From Robertmurraya dakarensis (lineage in GTDB: Bacteria; Bacillota; Bacilli; Bacillales; Cytobacillaceae), in assembly GCF_900156875.1 (NCBI RefSeq), contig NZ_LT707409.1, forward strand, positions 2,222,244-2,286,243: a stretch of DNA of 64,000 nucleotides, given 5' to 3'. A model generated the notes under the pieces. That model was given only the letters and a program-made list of their open reading frames with translations, ran no database searches and was not told the DNA's origin. Positions 37,461-48,622 of the stretch are shown piece after piece. Numbering within the stretch: the first letter of the stretch is position 1; each line of letters begins with the position of its first letter. The translations under genes and the position numbers were made by a program.

Positions 37461-39278
37461 TCATGTTTTTAAAGATTTTCGTAATTGAATAATTTCCATT
37501 GCGATTTGAGCCGCTTTAATAAAATCTTTTTGCCGCTCCGCTTCCTTCTCCTCAGCTTCTTTTTCTTTTATTTTTAACATCTTTTGATGATTCAACACCT
37601 GCTTAATGTAATCAGATAATTCTTGTTCAGTTAACTCTTCACTGATAGACATCATCTCAATATTTGCCACAATTCTTCTTAAATGATCGTCTTCGAGAAA
37701 ATTAATGAACTGACTCGGATCTGGTTCCATTCCTTTTTCATAATATCCATATAAATAAGTAATAATAGCTTGATGTTCGTCAACATTAAAGGGATGACCA
37801 TTTAGCATGTCCTGTACTTTATATGCGATATTAGGGTCTCTCATCATATATGAAATTAAACGTCTTTCTGCATTATGAAAGGCAGGTCTCAGCGGTTCTG
37901 CTGATTTTTGCGGTACAAATGATTGGTTCAATCCAGAAGCCTGTTTTCCGCGATTGTTTTTTCGATTTGCGTAGTAAATCTGTTTTTGTTGTTCCTTTAA
38001 GGCTTCTAGTGAAATCGAAAATTCTGATGCGAGCTGTCGCAGATAATGATCCCGCTCAACCGCTTTATCCAGCTGACTAATTTCCCTTAATACTTCTTCG
38101 ATATATTGGAGCCGATTTCCTTCGTTTTGAAGATCTTTTCCCCTTTTTAAGTAAAGCAGCTTAAAAGCCATAAAGGTCAGGCTAGAACCAATTACTTCAT
38201 GATTAAATTTGTCTGTTCCATATTTTTTTATATAATCATCAGGGTCGTTCCCGTCAGGCATGACGGCAATTTTCACTTGCGTACCGGACTCCGTAAGCAG
38301 TGTTGCCGCTCGGTATGCAGCTTCAATCCCAGCATTGTCAGAGTCATAGCAAATCGTTACTGATTCGGCATTACGGCGAATCAGTACCACATGGTCATCT
38401 GTTAAAGATGTACCCATGGTTGCGACACCATTTTCAATGCCAGCGCGATTAGCTGCAATGCAATCGGCAAAACCCTCAAAAAGGACCATTTGACGGGATT
38501 TCCTAATTGCAGCCCTAGCTAAATGAAAATTGTAAAGTATTTTACTTTTATTAAAGATTGCCGTTTCTGGGCTATTTAAATATTTGGGCTCGCCGGCCCC
38601 GAGTGACCTTCCAGAAAATGCAACCGTATTTCCTTTTGCATCAAGAATAGGAAACATGATCCGATCACGAAACCGATCAAAATAGCTTCCATCCTTTTCA
38701 CGTTTAATGATTAATCCTGCCTTTTCAAGTATGGCAGGTTGATAATTTCTTTTTGAAAGAAATTTAAAAACAAAATCCCATGAATTTAAAGCATATCCGA
38801 TTTGAAACTTTTCAATTGCCTCCAGCGTAAATCCCCTATTCAGAAGGTATTCTAAAGCATGCTGACCGTCTTTTGTATTCACAAGTAAATGATGATAGAA
38901 TTTACGTAATAAGTCATGTGCTTCGACCATCAGTTGAAAATCATTCGGTACTGAGGATTCCTTTGAGAATGAAGATGACGGAAGATCTAGTTCAATATTT
39001 GCTTTTTTAGCAAGCATGACAGCAGTCTCTTGGAACGAGTAACCTTCTAGCTCCATTAAAAAGGAAAATACATTTCCGCCTGCTCCGCAGCCAAAACAAT
39101 GAAAAATTTGTTTATCAGATGACACAGAGAATGAAGGTGTATTTTCTCCATGAAATGGACATAAACCAAAATAGTTTCGCCCCTGTTTCTTTAATTGTAC
39201 ATAGTCGCTAATTACTTCAACTATATCAACAGCTTGGCGAATTTCATTGATTTTTTCTTCAGCAATTCGCTCCGCCAT
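37461..39278 (-). CDS. dnaG: DNA primase DnaG
   Basis: The 605-residue primase has a zinc-binding domain (C40, H43, C61, C64), a TOPRIM catalytic core (FEGFADCIAANRAG, CYDSDNAG, DGNDPDDYI) and a C-terminal helicase-interaction domain. It makes RNA primers at replication forks. It is followed by sigA after 137 bp with no clear terminator between, consistent with a shared operon. Confidence 0.98.
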   Translation of the reverse strand: MAERIAEEKINEIRQAVDIVEVISDYVQLKKQGRNYFGLCPFHGENTPSFSVSSDKQIFHCFGCGAGGNVFSFLMELEGYSFQETAVMLAKKANIELDLPSSSFSKESSVPNDFQLMVEAHDLLRKFYHHLLVNTKDGQHALEYLLNRGFTLEAIEKFQIGYALNSWDFVFKFLSKRNYQPAILEKAGLIIKREKDGSYFDRFRDRIMFPILDAKGNTVAFSGRSLGAGEPKYLNSPETAIFNKSKILYNFHLARAAIRKSRQMVLFEGFADCIAANRAGIENGVATMGTSLTDDHVVLIRRNAESVTICYDSDNAGIEAAYRAATLLTESGTQVKIAVMPDGNDPDDYIKKYGTDKFNHEVIGSSLTFMAFKLLYLKRGKDLQNEGNRLQYIEEVLREISQLDKAVERDHYLRQLASEFSISLEALKEQQKQIYYANRKNNRGKQASGLNQSFVPQKSAEPLRPAFHNAERRLISYMMRDPNIAYKVQDMLNGHPFNVDEHQAIITYLYGYYEKGMEPDPSQFINFLEDDHLRRIVANIEMMSISEELTEQELSDYIKQVLNHQKMLKIKEKEAEEKEAERQKDFIKAAQIAMEIIQLRKSLKT

Positions 39279-39309
39279 GAAAACAACTCCATAATTTATT
39301 CGTCAAAAA

Positions 39310-39768
39310 TTAAAGATCCCCTTCATTTTTCGACAAAAGTTTTATAAAAAAATTCTTAAACCTTACTATATCTTCTTTGCTATAGGGCTTTGGTCCTTTC
39401 CCATAATGTCCCCTTCGCCGCGCTTTAGCAGCAAGGTACCTCATATGTAATGCAGATTGGATATCTTTCTCCTCATATAAATTCCCTCTTGGATGCAGGA
39501 CCTTTACATTTTTAAGGAGCAGTGTGGAGGCAAGACCAGTATCTTGCGTAACTACAATATCTCCACTTTTTACATAATTCATAATAAATAAGTCTGCAGA
39601 TTCTTTCCCAATGTCCACATAATGCCAGGTTCCCCCCAATGAGTCATTTTTGACGTGATCATAGGAAGCAACGAACACAACCTCAACCCCAAAATCACCA
39701 GCAATTTCGACAATTTCCTCTTTTACGGGACAGGAATCTGCATCCACAACAACAGTTGGTTTGCCCAA
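39310..39768 (-). CDS. yqxD: UPF0178/YaiI family protein YqxD
   Basis: The 152-residue protein begins KPTVVVDADSCPVKEEI and contains VTQDTGLASTLL and HPRGNLYEEKDI, the conserved DUF188 pattern with clustered aspartates resembling PIN/NYN-type nucleases. The activity is unproven. The start is read as TTG with no strong ribosome binding site. It precedes dnaG as in B. subtilis. Confidence 0.85.
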   Translation of the reverse strand: MGKPTVVVDADSCPVKEEIVEIAGDFGVEVVFVASYDHVKNDSLGGTWHYVDIGKESADLFIMNYVKSGDIVVTQDTGLASTLLLKNVKVLHPRGNLYEEKDIQSALHMRYLAAKARRRGHYGKGPKPYSKEDIVRFKNFFIKLLSKNEGDL

Positions 39769-40039
39769 TGTACTATTAATTCTACATCACTCCACATATT
39801 CCTTCTAAAAAAGAATAACTTTTGGGAACTATGAACTTGTCGAATTTTTTTCGGGTACTATTCTTGACTTCTAACAATAAATAGTTTATTCGTTCACATG
39901 TAAGTCTAAACCTATAATGAACATTTTTATCACAATTTTTTATTATAGTATAAAAATATGGTATTTACCATTATTTTTTTCCCCATATTCAACTTTATTT
40001 TCGAACAAAAAGAAAACTAGCACAATGAAAAAGCTTGCA

Positions 40040-40858
40040 CTAGTTCCTCGCTATATTTTTGTAGTAGTGATTTAAAATGACATTAGCCGTTTCCTCTACT
40101 GCTTTGTTGGTGACATCGACAATCGGGCAGCCAATCTTGGTAACGACTTGATCAAAGTATGTCAGTTCTTCCTTAATTCGATCTAAATTGGCGTAACTCG
40201 CTGTATCATTTAATCCTAAAGAAATTAACCTTTCTCTGCGAATTTGGTTTAACTTCTCTGAACTGATTTTTAGACCAAAGCATTTTTCAGCTGTAACCTT
40301 GAACAACTCTTCTGGAGGGTCTACTTCAGGTACCAAAGGGACATTAGCCACTTTTAAGCGTTTATGTGCCAAGTACTGTGACAGAGGTGTCTTAGACGTT
40401 CTAGAGACTCCGACAAGTACAATATCAGCCTTTAAGATCCCGCGCGGATCCCGGCCATCATCATATTTAACAGCAAACTCGATTGCCTCAACCTTTTTAA
40501 AATAATCTTCATCGAGTTTCCGAACGAGACCTGGTTCAAAGAGAGGTTTTTTCCCGCTCGCTTGTTGAATCTGATCTATTAATGGGCCTACGATATCACA
40601 AGTGTAAATTCCTTCTCTTTGACTAAGTTCTTTCATATATTCTCTCATTTCAGGTTTAACTAGCGTGTAAGCAATCATTCCCTGATCCATTTTAACCAGC
40701 GAGATCACTTCATCGATATCTGTCATGTCCTCTACATATGGAAACCTCTTAATGGTTGTGCTATTGCCATTAAATTGGCTAACAGCAGCTTTTGTAACAA
40801 GCTCCGCTGTTTCCCCGACAGAGTCTGACACGACATAGATGATCGGCATATTTCCCAT
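40040..40858 (-). CDS. yqfL: PPDK/PEP synthase regulatory protein YqfL (DUF299)
   Basis: The 272-residue bifunctional ADP-dependent kinase/phosphorylase family member begins [16 protein letters not shown] and contains the P-loop [15 protein letters not shown]. Relatives switch pyruvate phosphate dikinase on and off. It directly follows ccpN, a repressor of gluconeogenic genes, as in B. subtilis, where YqfL modulates CcpN activity. Starts at 40858 and 40849 are both plausible; AAGGA lies 9 nt before the latter. Confidence 0.92.
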   Translation of the reverse strand: MGNMPIIYVVSDSVGETAELVTKAAVSQFNGNSTTIKRFPYVEDMTDIDEVISLVKMDQGMIAYTLVKPEMREYMKELSQREGIYTCDIVGPLIDQIQQASGKKPLFEPGLVRKLDEDYFKKVEAIEFAVKYDDGRDPRGILKADIVLVGVSRTSKTPLSQYLAHKRLKVANVPLVPEVDPPEELFKVTAEKCFGLKISSEKLNQIRRERLISLGLNDTASYANLDRIKEELTYFDQVVTKIGCPIVDVTNKAVEETANVILNHYYKNIARN

Positions 40859-40907
40859 TCCTTACTCATCCCCTCATACATTTAATCCGCTGCAATCTTG
40901 GTGCTTT

Positions 40908-41543
40908 TTAGTGATCCGTTGCCAGCGCTACGAGAGCCTTTGTTAAATTAGTCTTTGTTACACGGCCAATTACCTCAAAGCCTTTTTCCGTTTCTTTCAC
41001 TACTGGCAAGGAATCAATTTGTTTTTCGATCAACTTTTTTGCTACGTCTATTAATAAATCATCTTTTTCACAGACCGTAATATTCGGCATTCTTGTCATA
41101 ATGATATTAACTGGAAGAGTATTTAGCTCCTGTTTACCAATGCTTGCTCGAAGCAGGTCTTTTCTTGATAGGACACCGGCCAGGACATTTTTCTGGTCTA
41201 CTACAAATAGCGTTCCCACATCTTCTAAAAACATCGTAACAATCGCATCATATACTGAAACATTTTCATTAATGACTACCGGAATAGATTGGTAGTCTCT
41301 TACAAATAATTTATTTAAGTTATCTGTCAGCAGCTGCACTCCTGATTTTCCAGTATAAAAATACCCAACCCTCGGACGTGCATCCAAGAAACCGGCCATC
41401 GTTAAAATGGCTAAATCTGGTCTCAATGTGGCCCTTGTTAAATTTAATCTTTCCGCAATCTGCTCTCCTGTAATAGGGCCATTATCCTTAACGATTTCTA
41501 ATATCTGCTCTTGCCTTTTATTGAGTTCTATTGTACTCACCAC
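40908..41543 (-). CDS. ccpN: Gluconeogenesis repressor CcpN
   Basis: The 211-residue protein has an N-terminal DeoR-like helix-turn-helix (ITGEQIAERLNLTRATLRPDLAIL, about 18-42) and two CBS domains (about 80-140 and 145-205). It represses gapB and pckA during glycolysis in B. subtilis. Two adjacent GTG codons are possible starts. It shares a transcription unit with yqfL. Confidence 0.92.
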   Translation of the reverse strand: MVSTIELNKRQEQILEIVKDNGPITGEQIAERLNLTRATLRPDLAILTMAGFLDARPRVGYFYTGKSGVQLLTDNLNKLFVRDYQSIPVVINENVSVYDAIVTMFLEDVGTLFVVDQKNVLAGVLSRKDLLRASIGKQELNTLPVNIIMTRMPNITVCEKDDLLIDVAKKLIEKQIDSLPVVKETEKGFEVIGRVTKTNLTKALVALATDH

Positions 41544-41907
41544 CTAACACTGCTAATAAGAAAAGCGCAAGCGCCTTGCTCACCCCCGACAAGCACAAGA
41601 CAAGCCTCACGGAAAGGTGTTCTTTACCTTTCTGGGAGGATTGGCTTGTGACCTCGAGGGGGTAGGCGCTGGAGCTAGACCGCTTTCTAAATTCAAGAAG
41701 TTATAATTGCTTATCTCGAAAAAACGAATAAGACATACTTTATATTAATTATTATATACTTATTAGCCAAAATGAAAAAGAAGTTTCACTCTAATAGGGG
41801 AGTCACAATAGTACTATTTTTAGCTCCTATTAGGGAGAAGAGCCTTATCCCCAAAAAGGGACAGGCTCTACAACCTAATAGATCCTATTTAGCTTCTTTA
41901 AGCGTTA
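41544..41907. other. Intergenic region with a dispersed repeat and two hairpins
   Basis: This 364-bp gap between glyS and ccpN contains the long hairpin repeat at 41559-41688 and, beyond it, two further inverted repeats: CTAATAGG/CCTATTAG (41791-41833) and AGAGCCT/AGGCTCT (41839-41869). Neither of the last two has a convincing T-tract, so termination of glyS is not obvious. I see no gene. Confidence 0.6.
41559..41688. repeat. Dispersed long-hairpin repeat element
   Basis: The roughly 130-bp element folds end to end: outer AGAAAAGCG with CGCTTTCT, AGCGCC with GGCGCT, ACCCCCGA with TCG-A-GGGGGT, CAAGCC with GGCTTG, and an apical GAAAGGT/ACCTTTC hairpin. Elements with these ends are, from memory, frequent in intergenic regions of Bacillaceae. 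A partial copy of one end lies at 63751-63772. It may be a MITE-like or REP-like element. Confidence 0.75.
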
Positions 41908-43980
41908 TTACTTAACGAGAATCTCTCTTACATTTGCAAAACTCTTAATCATGTCAGCAAGGCTTGCCATGAAGCTTAAGCGATTATTCTTTAACTTCTC
42001 ATCCTCAGCCATTACCATCGTATGATCAAAATATGCATTGATGTCTTCTTTCATAGAGAGAAGTAGGCGATAGTAGTCTTCCTCTGTCACACCATTTGAA
42101 ATGGTTGTCTTCACCTCTAGATATTTATTATAAAGGTTATGTTCATATTCATTCTCAAATAGATCTGTTTCTACTTTTTTAGCTCCCTCTGCTTTAGAAG
42201 AAATATTGAGCACCCTGCTCAAAGCTTCCATACTTTCCTTAAAGCCCTCTTCTTCTTTTTTCAAGTTCAGAATATCCGCCTTGCGAACTAATGAAGGAAC
42301 ACTATGAAGTTCACTTCCAAGCGTCGCATCGATCAAGTCATAGCGAATGCCTCGCTCTTGAAGCACGTGTTTAACGCGCAGTTTAAAGAACGTAATAAGC
42401 TCATCCTTTAATTCATTATTTTCAAGCTTTGAAAACCCAGCATTTTCAACTAGTTCAACGGCTAAATTAATCAGCTTTTCAAGATGAATATCCCAATCCA
42501 TACTAATCAATGTTTGAACAATTCCTGTTGCTTGTCTTCTTAAGGCATATGGATCTTGCGAACCGCTAGGAATTTTTCCGATAGCAAATGTAGACACAAT
42601 GCTATCAAGCTTATCGGCAATTGCCAGCGCAGCACCGGCCTCTGACCCAGCTGTTGAATCTTCAGCGTTACGCGGCATATAGTGTTCATTAATTGCCTTT
42701 GCAACTGCTGGTTCTTCTCCCTTTTGCAGAGCGTATTTTTCACCCATAAAGCCTTGTAATTCAGGGAATTCATAGACCATATTTGTCACAAGATCAAACT
42801 TACAAATTTCAGCTGCACGATCTGCCGCTTTTTTGTCTTGATCAGGAAAATTCATTAAATCTGCAAGTTGATTTGTCAGCTTGCGTACGCGCTGGCCCTT
42901 CTCAGCAAGCGTTCCTATTTCTTCGTGATAAACGATGGTTTCAAGCTTTGCCAGCGCCTTGTTAATGTCCATTCTTTGATCTTCTTTATAGAAAAACGCA
43001 GCATCAGCAAGTCTAGCTCTAAGAACTTTTTCATTCCCTCTTGCCACTGTTTCAATATGCTCGTCATTTCCATTTCGAACAGTGACAAAATATGGAAGAA
43101 GCTTTCCATCTTGGGATTTAACTGGGAAATATCGCTGATGTTCCTTCATTGACGTAATCAGAACTTCTTCAGGCAGCTCAAGGAATTCCTCTTCAAAACG
43201 CCCGAAAAGAGCCGTTGGATATTCAACTAAATTTGTGACCTCTTCCAATAAATCTTCATCAACTGGAATGCTCCACTTATTTTCTTCTTCAATCTTCTTT
43301 AACTGTGAAACAATAGCTTCTTTCCGCTCTTTCGCATTAACCATAACATATTGACGCAGTAATTCTGTTGCATAGTGCTCTGGAGAGGAAATCTCTACTC
43401 GATCACCTAAGAACCGATGTCCGTATGTGATCTTTCCAGTTGAGACATTAGCAATCTCAAACGGAACAACGTCAGAACCGAATAATGCTATCAGCCATTT
43501 AATCGGTCTAATATATCTTAAATCCTGATCAGCCCAGCGCATATTTTTCGGGAAAGTAAGATGCGTAACAATATCTTTAATTTCAGGTAGAATGTCAGCC
43601 GTTTTCGACCCTTTTATGAATTTTTGAACATGCGCATATTCAATACCGTTAATTTCTTTAAAATATATATCTTCAACCGTCATTCCCTGACCACGTGTAA
43701 ATCCAATAGCAGCTTTCGACCATTCCCCATTTTCAGTTAAGGCAATTTTCTTTGCTGGTCCTTTTGCTTCTTCATGAAGGTCTTCCTGTGCTTCAGAAAC
43801 ACCCTGTATTAATACCGCTAACCTTCTTGGGGTAGAAAAAGTTTGCACATCATCAAAGTTAATTTTCTTATCTTGCAGCCAGGCTTGCATTTTTTCCGCA
43901 AGTTGTTGAATTGAACTTGTTACAAATCTAGCAGGCATTTCCTCTAGGCCAATTTCTAATAACAAATCACGTTTACTCAT
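41908..43980 (-). CDS. glyS: Glycyl-tRNA synthetase beta subunit
   Basis: The 690-residue subunit begins [18 protein letters not shown], the family hallmark, and contains [11 protein letters not shown] and [12 protein letters not shown]; the C-terminal region holds the anticodon-binding domain. It forms an alpha2-beta2 enzyme with GlyQ, whose gene it overlaps by 8 nt. Confidence 0.97.
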   Translation of the reverse strand: MSKRDLLLEIGLEEMPARFVTSSIQQLAEKMQAWLQDKKINFDDVQTFSTPRRLAVLIQGVSEAQEDLHEEAKGPAKKIALTENGEWSKAAIGFTRGQGMTVEDIYFKEINGIEYAHVQKFIKGSKTADILPEIKDIVTHLTFPKNMRWADQDLRYIRPIKWLIALFGSDVVPFEIANVSTGKITYGHRFLGDRVEISSPEHYATELLRQYVMVNAKERKEAIVSQLKKIEEENKWSIPVDEDLLEEVTNLVEYPTALFGRFEEEFLELPEEVLITSMKEHQRYFPVKSQDGKLLPYFVTVRNGNDEHIETVARGNEKVLRARLADAAFFYKEDQRMDINKALAKLETIVYHEEIGTLAEKGQRVRKLTNQLADLMNFPDQDKKAADRAAEICKFDLVTNMVYEFPELQGFMGEKYALQKGEEPAVAKAINEHYMPRNAEDSTAGSEAGAALAIADKLDSIVSTFAIGKIPSGSQDPYALRRQATGIVQTLISMDWDIHLEKLINLAVELVENAGFSKLENNELKDELITFFKLRVKHVLQERGIRYDLIDATLGSELHSVPSLVRKADILNLKKEEEGFKESMEALSRVLNISSKAEGAKKVETDLFENEYEHNLYNKYLEVKTTISNGVTEEDYYRLLLSMKEDINAYFDHTMVMAEDEKLKNNRLSFMASLADMIKSFANVREILVK

Positions 43981-44866
43981 GGCTGTTCTCCTCCTTCGCC
44001 ATCAAAATTGGAAAACCTAATTTTTCGCGTTCTTCATAGAAGGTCTTTGCTACTTTTCTAGCTAGGTTTCGGCACCGGCCAATATACCCTGTTCTTTCTG
44101 TAACAGAGATCGCTCCTTTTGCATCTAGAAGATTGAAGGCATGAGAACATTTTAGAACATAATCATATGCAGGATGTACAAGCCCTTCCTCCATTTGTCG
44201 ATGCGCTTCTTTTTCATAGATAGTAAAAAGATTAAAAAGCATGTCCGTGTCGGAAGTTTCAAACGTATACTTTGAATGTTCATATTCCGGTTGAAGGAAG
44301 ATATCTCTGACTGTAAAACCATCTGTCCATTCTAAGTCAAATACATTTTCTTTATCCTGAATGTAGGAAGCTAGTCTTTCTATTCCGTATGTAATCTCAA
44401 CTGATACTGGTTTACACTCCAGACCGCCTACTTGTTGGAAGTAGGTGAACTGCGTAATTTCCATCCCATCTAACCAAACTTCCCAGCCTAATCCAGCACA
44501 ACCCAGTGAAGGGTTTTCCCAGTTATCTTCAACGAAACGGATATCATGTTCTAATGGATTGATCCCCAAAGCTCGCAATGAATCCAAATATAACTCCTGG
44601 ATATTGTCAGGTGAAGGTTTCATAATCACTTGAAATTGGTGATGCTGATAAAGCCTGTTTGGATTTTCCCCATAACGACCGTCAGCAGGGCGACGGGAAG
44701 GTTCAACATAAGCAACGTTCCATGGTTCAGGTCCAATCGCCCGCAAGAACGTATAAGGGCTCATAGTGCCCGCCCCTTTTTCCACATCGTACGCTTGCAT
44801 AAGAATACAACCTTGATCAGACCAATGCTTTTGCAGTGTTAAAATCATATTTTGAATGTTCATCAT
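43973..44866 (-). CDS. glyQ: Glycyl-tRNA synthetase alpha subunit
   Basis: The 297-residue class II catalytic subunit begins [18 protein letters not shown] and contains [37 protein letters not shown] and [15 protein letters not shown], all conserved. It activates glycine. It lies directly downstream of a T-box leader and overlaps glyS. Confidence 0.97.
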   Translation of the reverse strand: MMNIQNMILTLQKHWSDQGCILMQAYDVEKGAGTMSPYTFLRAIGPEPWNVAYVEPSRRPADGRYGENPNRLYQHHQFQVIMKPSPDNIQELYLDSLRALGINPLEHDIRFVEDNWENPSLGCAGLGWEVWLDGMEITQFTYFQQVGGLECKPVSVEITYGIERLASYIQDKENVFDLEWTDGFTVRDIFLQPEYEHSKYTFETSDTDMLFNLFTIYEKEAHRQMEEGLVHPAYDYVLKCSHAFNLLDAKGAISVTERTGYIGRCRNLARKVAKTFYEEREKLGFPILMAKEENSHE

Positions 44867-44897
44867 CTACCATCCTTTCATTTATTTTTCCACAGCA

Positions 44898-45110
44898 CAA
44901 AAAACTCTCATCTCTATGCTGTAGAAGCATAGGGACGAGAGTTACCCGCGGTTCCACCCTATTTGCTGCAAGAAGCAGCCACTTTATATGCCTGTAAATT
45001 CGGCGATTGCTCAGGAACGCCCTTCCTTAACATTCTATTTCCCAGCTTGCACCATCCTGGGATCGCTTGTATAGAGGCTGCTAAGTACTCTTTTCCATCA
45101 ACGCAATATT
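44898..45110 (-). ncRNA. T-box riboswitch controlling glyQS
   Basis: On the minus strand the conserved T-box sequence AGGGTGGAACCGCGGG is at 44945-44960. It is followed by a terminator with an 18-bp stem (44903-44920 with 44926-44943, one or two mismatches) and a T6 tract, and preceded by a Stem I region of roughly 120 nt beginning near GGAAAAGAGTAC. Uncharged glycyl-tRNA should stabilise the antiterminator. A GGC triplet at 45019-45021 is a possible specifier codon; I could not fold Stem I to prove it. Confidence 0.92.
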
Positions 45111-45164
45111 CATTTTAATTTAATTTAATTTGAATCATAGCTAAAAAAAATCACATTGTCAATA

Positions 45165-45920
45165 TTATTGTCTTAAATTGTCTAATTGATTCATTTGATT
45201 AAGGAACTTTTTTGTTTTCAATTGCAATCCAGAGTATTCATCATAGTAGGCTGAAATAACCCGCTTTAATTCTCTCTTTGTTTCTTCCTTAACGGAGATA
45301 TTTCCTAATCTTGATAAGTCAATGTAATAAAACAATCTAAGAAGTTTAACTGTCGCTTGCGAAATTTTAAAATGATAAGGATCTTTATGCAGACATCTAT
45401 GACATATAAGGCCGTTTTCTCTTATCGAAAACGAGAAATTACCATCTCCACTGCCGCATACAGCACATTTATTAAGAACAGGATATAAACCAATTGTGTT
45501 TAACATTTTCATTTCAAAAATATTGGTCAATATTTCTGGGTCATAGCCCTCATTTATATAATTAAGTGTTTGGTGGACTAGTTCGAACAAAAAAGGATTT
45601 GGCTTCTTTTCTTCGCAAGATTTATCAGTTAAATCAACAATATAGCTGGCATAGGCTGTAAGAAATATATCTTCCTTTATATGACGCATGGAGGATATCA
45701 TATCACCCTGCTGCAATCCTCCTAGTCCCTTTCCTCTTTGAACAAGGAAATATCCATATGTAAAAGGTTGGGTGATAGCAGCCAGCCTGCTATTCGGCTT
45801 TTTAGCTCCACGCGCCATCACACCAACCTTGCCCCACTCACGTGTATATAAAGTAACAACTTTATTTGTTTCACCATAATGGTTTGTGCGAATTACGATG
45901 CCTTCACATTTTTCAAGCAT
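45165..45920 (-). CDS. recO: DNA repair protein RecO
   Basis: The roughly 251-residue protein has an N-terminal OB fold ([43 protein letters not shown]) and a C-terminal helical domain with a zinc site (CAVCGSGD and CHRCL). It loads RecA through SSB. I chose the ATG at 45920 because GGTGA lies 8 nt before it and the N-terminus then matches B. subtilis; upstream starts to 45944 exist. Confidence 0.95.
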   Translation of the reverse strand: MLEKCEGIVIRTNHYGETNKVVTLYTREWGKVGVMARGAKKPNSRLAAITQPFTYGYFLVQRGKGLGGLQQGDMISSMRHIKEDIFLTAYASYIVDLTDKSCEEKKPNPFLFELVHQTLNYINEGYDPEILTNIFEMKMLNTIGLYPVLNKCAVCGSGDGNFSFSIRENGLICHRCLHKDPYHFKISQATVKLLRLFYYIDLSRLGNISVKEETKRELKRVISAYYDEYSGLQLKTKKFLNQMNQLDNLRQ

Positions 45921-45955
45921 CTGCTTGGTCACCATCCTGTTCACAGGACAAAAAC

Positions 45956-46096
45956 CTAGAGATATGGAAACTCCTCTGCTAGTTCTGCATCGTGGTCATC
46001 GGGTATTTCTTGATTCTCCTTCTCTAATTCCTTAAAAAGAAGATACATGTCAATATTACCTGTTTGCGAAAACACTTTCCAGGTAAAATCTAACAT
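45956..46096 (-). CDS. yqzL: YqzL family small protein
   Basis: This short gene encodes 46 residues, beginning [20 protein letters not shown], and then an acidic half ending EEFPYL. The N-terminal half is nearly the same as B. subtilis YqzL as I remember it, and the position between era and recO is the same. AGGTGGG precedes the ATG. The function is unknown. Confidence 0.88.
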   Translation of the reverse strand: MLDFTWKVFSQTGNIDMYLLFKELEKENQEIPDDHDAELAEEFPYL

Positions 46097-46256
46097 CAAA
46101 AATCCCACCTTTCAAATTTTCGACTAGCATTTCTATCCCAAATCCTTACCTTTATCTTAGCCCTGTCTTATTGAATTCATGAGACGAAAATATTGTAAAT
46201 CAAAAACGTGCATAATTTTGAACAACCATTAATATTTTAAAAGGGTGTGAGATACA

Positions 46257-47613
<1,357 letters not shown>

Positions 47614-47759
47614 TTACCTTAATCATCTTATCATTTCATCGTTTGTTGCAAAAATGTAATAAATAAGTTTGAATTTTCTAATAATTATTCTTTCCTTTTC
47701 AAAGAAAGATATTGTCATTTTACTGTTTTTTAGTTCATGATTCAAATTTCATGAAAAAA

Positions 47760-47792
47760 GAAGGAGAACTGCTTTTGTAAGAGTTCTCCTTT
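47760..47792 (-). terminator. Terminator after dgkA
   Basis: A 10-bp stem AAGGAGAACT/AGTTCTCCTT is followed on the minus strand by CTTTTTTC. It splits the classical dgkA-cdd-era order into two transcription units. Confidence 0.8.
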
Positions 47793-48174
47793 AAATAAGT
47801 CTCGGCAGAAATATAATCATTCCAACAATTACGGACAGGATCGCATAAATAAATACAGCTCCTGCAGCCAGGTCTTTTGCTTGCTTCGCCAATGGATGAT
47901 ACTCTTTCGTAACTAAGTCTACAACCCTTTCAATCGACGAGTTGATTAATTCTAGGGAAAAGACACCCCCAATAGCGATTAACACAAAAAGCCATTCTGT
48001 GGCAGTAATTTTTGTTATCAAACCAAGAAGAATTACTGCAATTGAAACGGAAAAATGGATTCTCATATTCCTTTCTTCTGCTAAAGCTGTTTTTATGCCC
48101 TTTAACGCATATTGAAATGAATGAATAACTCCTTTTGCCCTAAATGGACGCCTATCTTTGTAGTCCGAATTCAT
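47791..48174 (-). CDS. dgkA: Undecaprenol kinase DgkA
   Basis: The 127-residue membrane enzyme has three hydrophobic helices and the family motif [19 protein letters not shown] (catalytic glutamates) with KDLAAGAVF. In Gram-positive bacteria it phosphorylates undecaprenol. It overlaps ybeY by 23 nt. Confidence 0.93.
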   Translation of the reverse strand: MNSDYKDRRPFRAKGVIHSFQYALKGIKTALAEERNMRIHFSVSIAVILLGLITKITATEWLFVLIAIGGVFSLELINSSIERVVDLVTKEYHPLAKQAKDLAAGAVFIYAILSVIVGMIIFLPRLI

Positions 48175-48622
48175 CTAAGATAACCCTTTGTCGTTCGAAC
48201 ATAATTTTCTCTTCTTCTTCTACCATATGATCATAGCCTAAAAGATGAAGGAAGCCGTGAACAACCAGAAATCCAAGTTCCCGGTCGAATGAATGTCCGT
48301 ATTCTTTCGCCTGTTCTTCAGCCTTCGCTAACGAAACAATGATATCCCCTAATACCCTTGGCATTCCGCTTCCGCTGACTTCAATTTCCCCCTCACCCAT
48401 TTCCTCTAGTGCGAAGGAAATTACATCTGTAGGCTGATCTTTATCTCTATATTGTTTATTAATTTCATGAATCCTTTCATTCGTAACAAATGTAACAGAA
48501 ACCTCACTTTCAGATTCCACTCCCTCTTGATCGGCAGCGTAATTTAAGAGTCTCTCAAGGTTCTGAATTTGCGTTTGATCTAATTGTTCTGTTTCATCTA
48601 AAAAGTCTATATTTAAACTCAT
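48152..48622 (-). CDS. ybeY: rRNA maturation endoribonuclease YbeY
   Basis: The 156-residue protein has the zinc signature [11 protein letters not shown] (H-x3-H-x5-H) and DVISFALEE. It processes 16S rRNA 3' ends and takes part in ribosome quality control. Its start overlaps the pgpH stop by 4 nt (ATGA). Confidence 0.96.
   Translation of the reverse strand: MSLNIDFLDETEQLDQTQIQNLERLLNYAADQEGVESESEVSVTFVTNERIHEINKQYRDKDQPTDVISFALEEMGEGEIEVSGSGMPRVLGDIIVSLAKAEEQAKEYGHSFDRELGFLVVHGFLHLLGYDHMVEEEEKIMFERQRVILDEFGLQR

Noticed and set aside
41839-41869. AGAGCCT/AGGCTCT hairpin as the glyS terminator
   Set aside because: The stem is interrupted by an internal loop and no T-tract follows on the minus strand; kept only as an unexplained hairpin.
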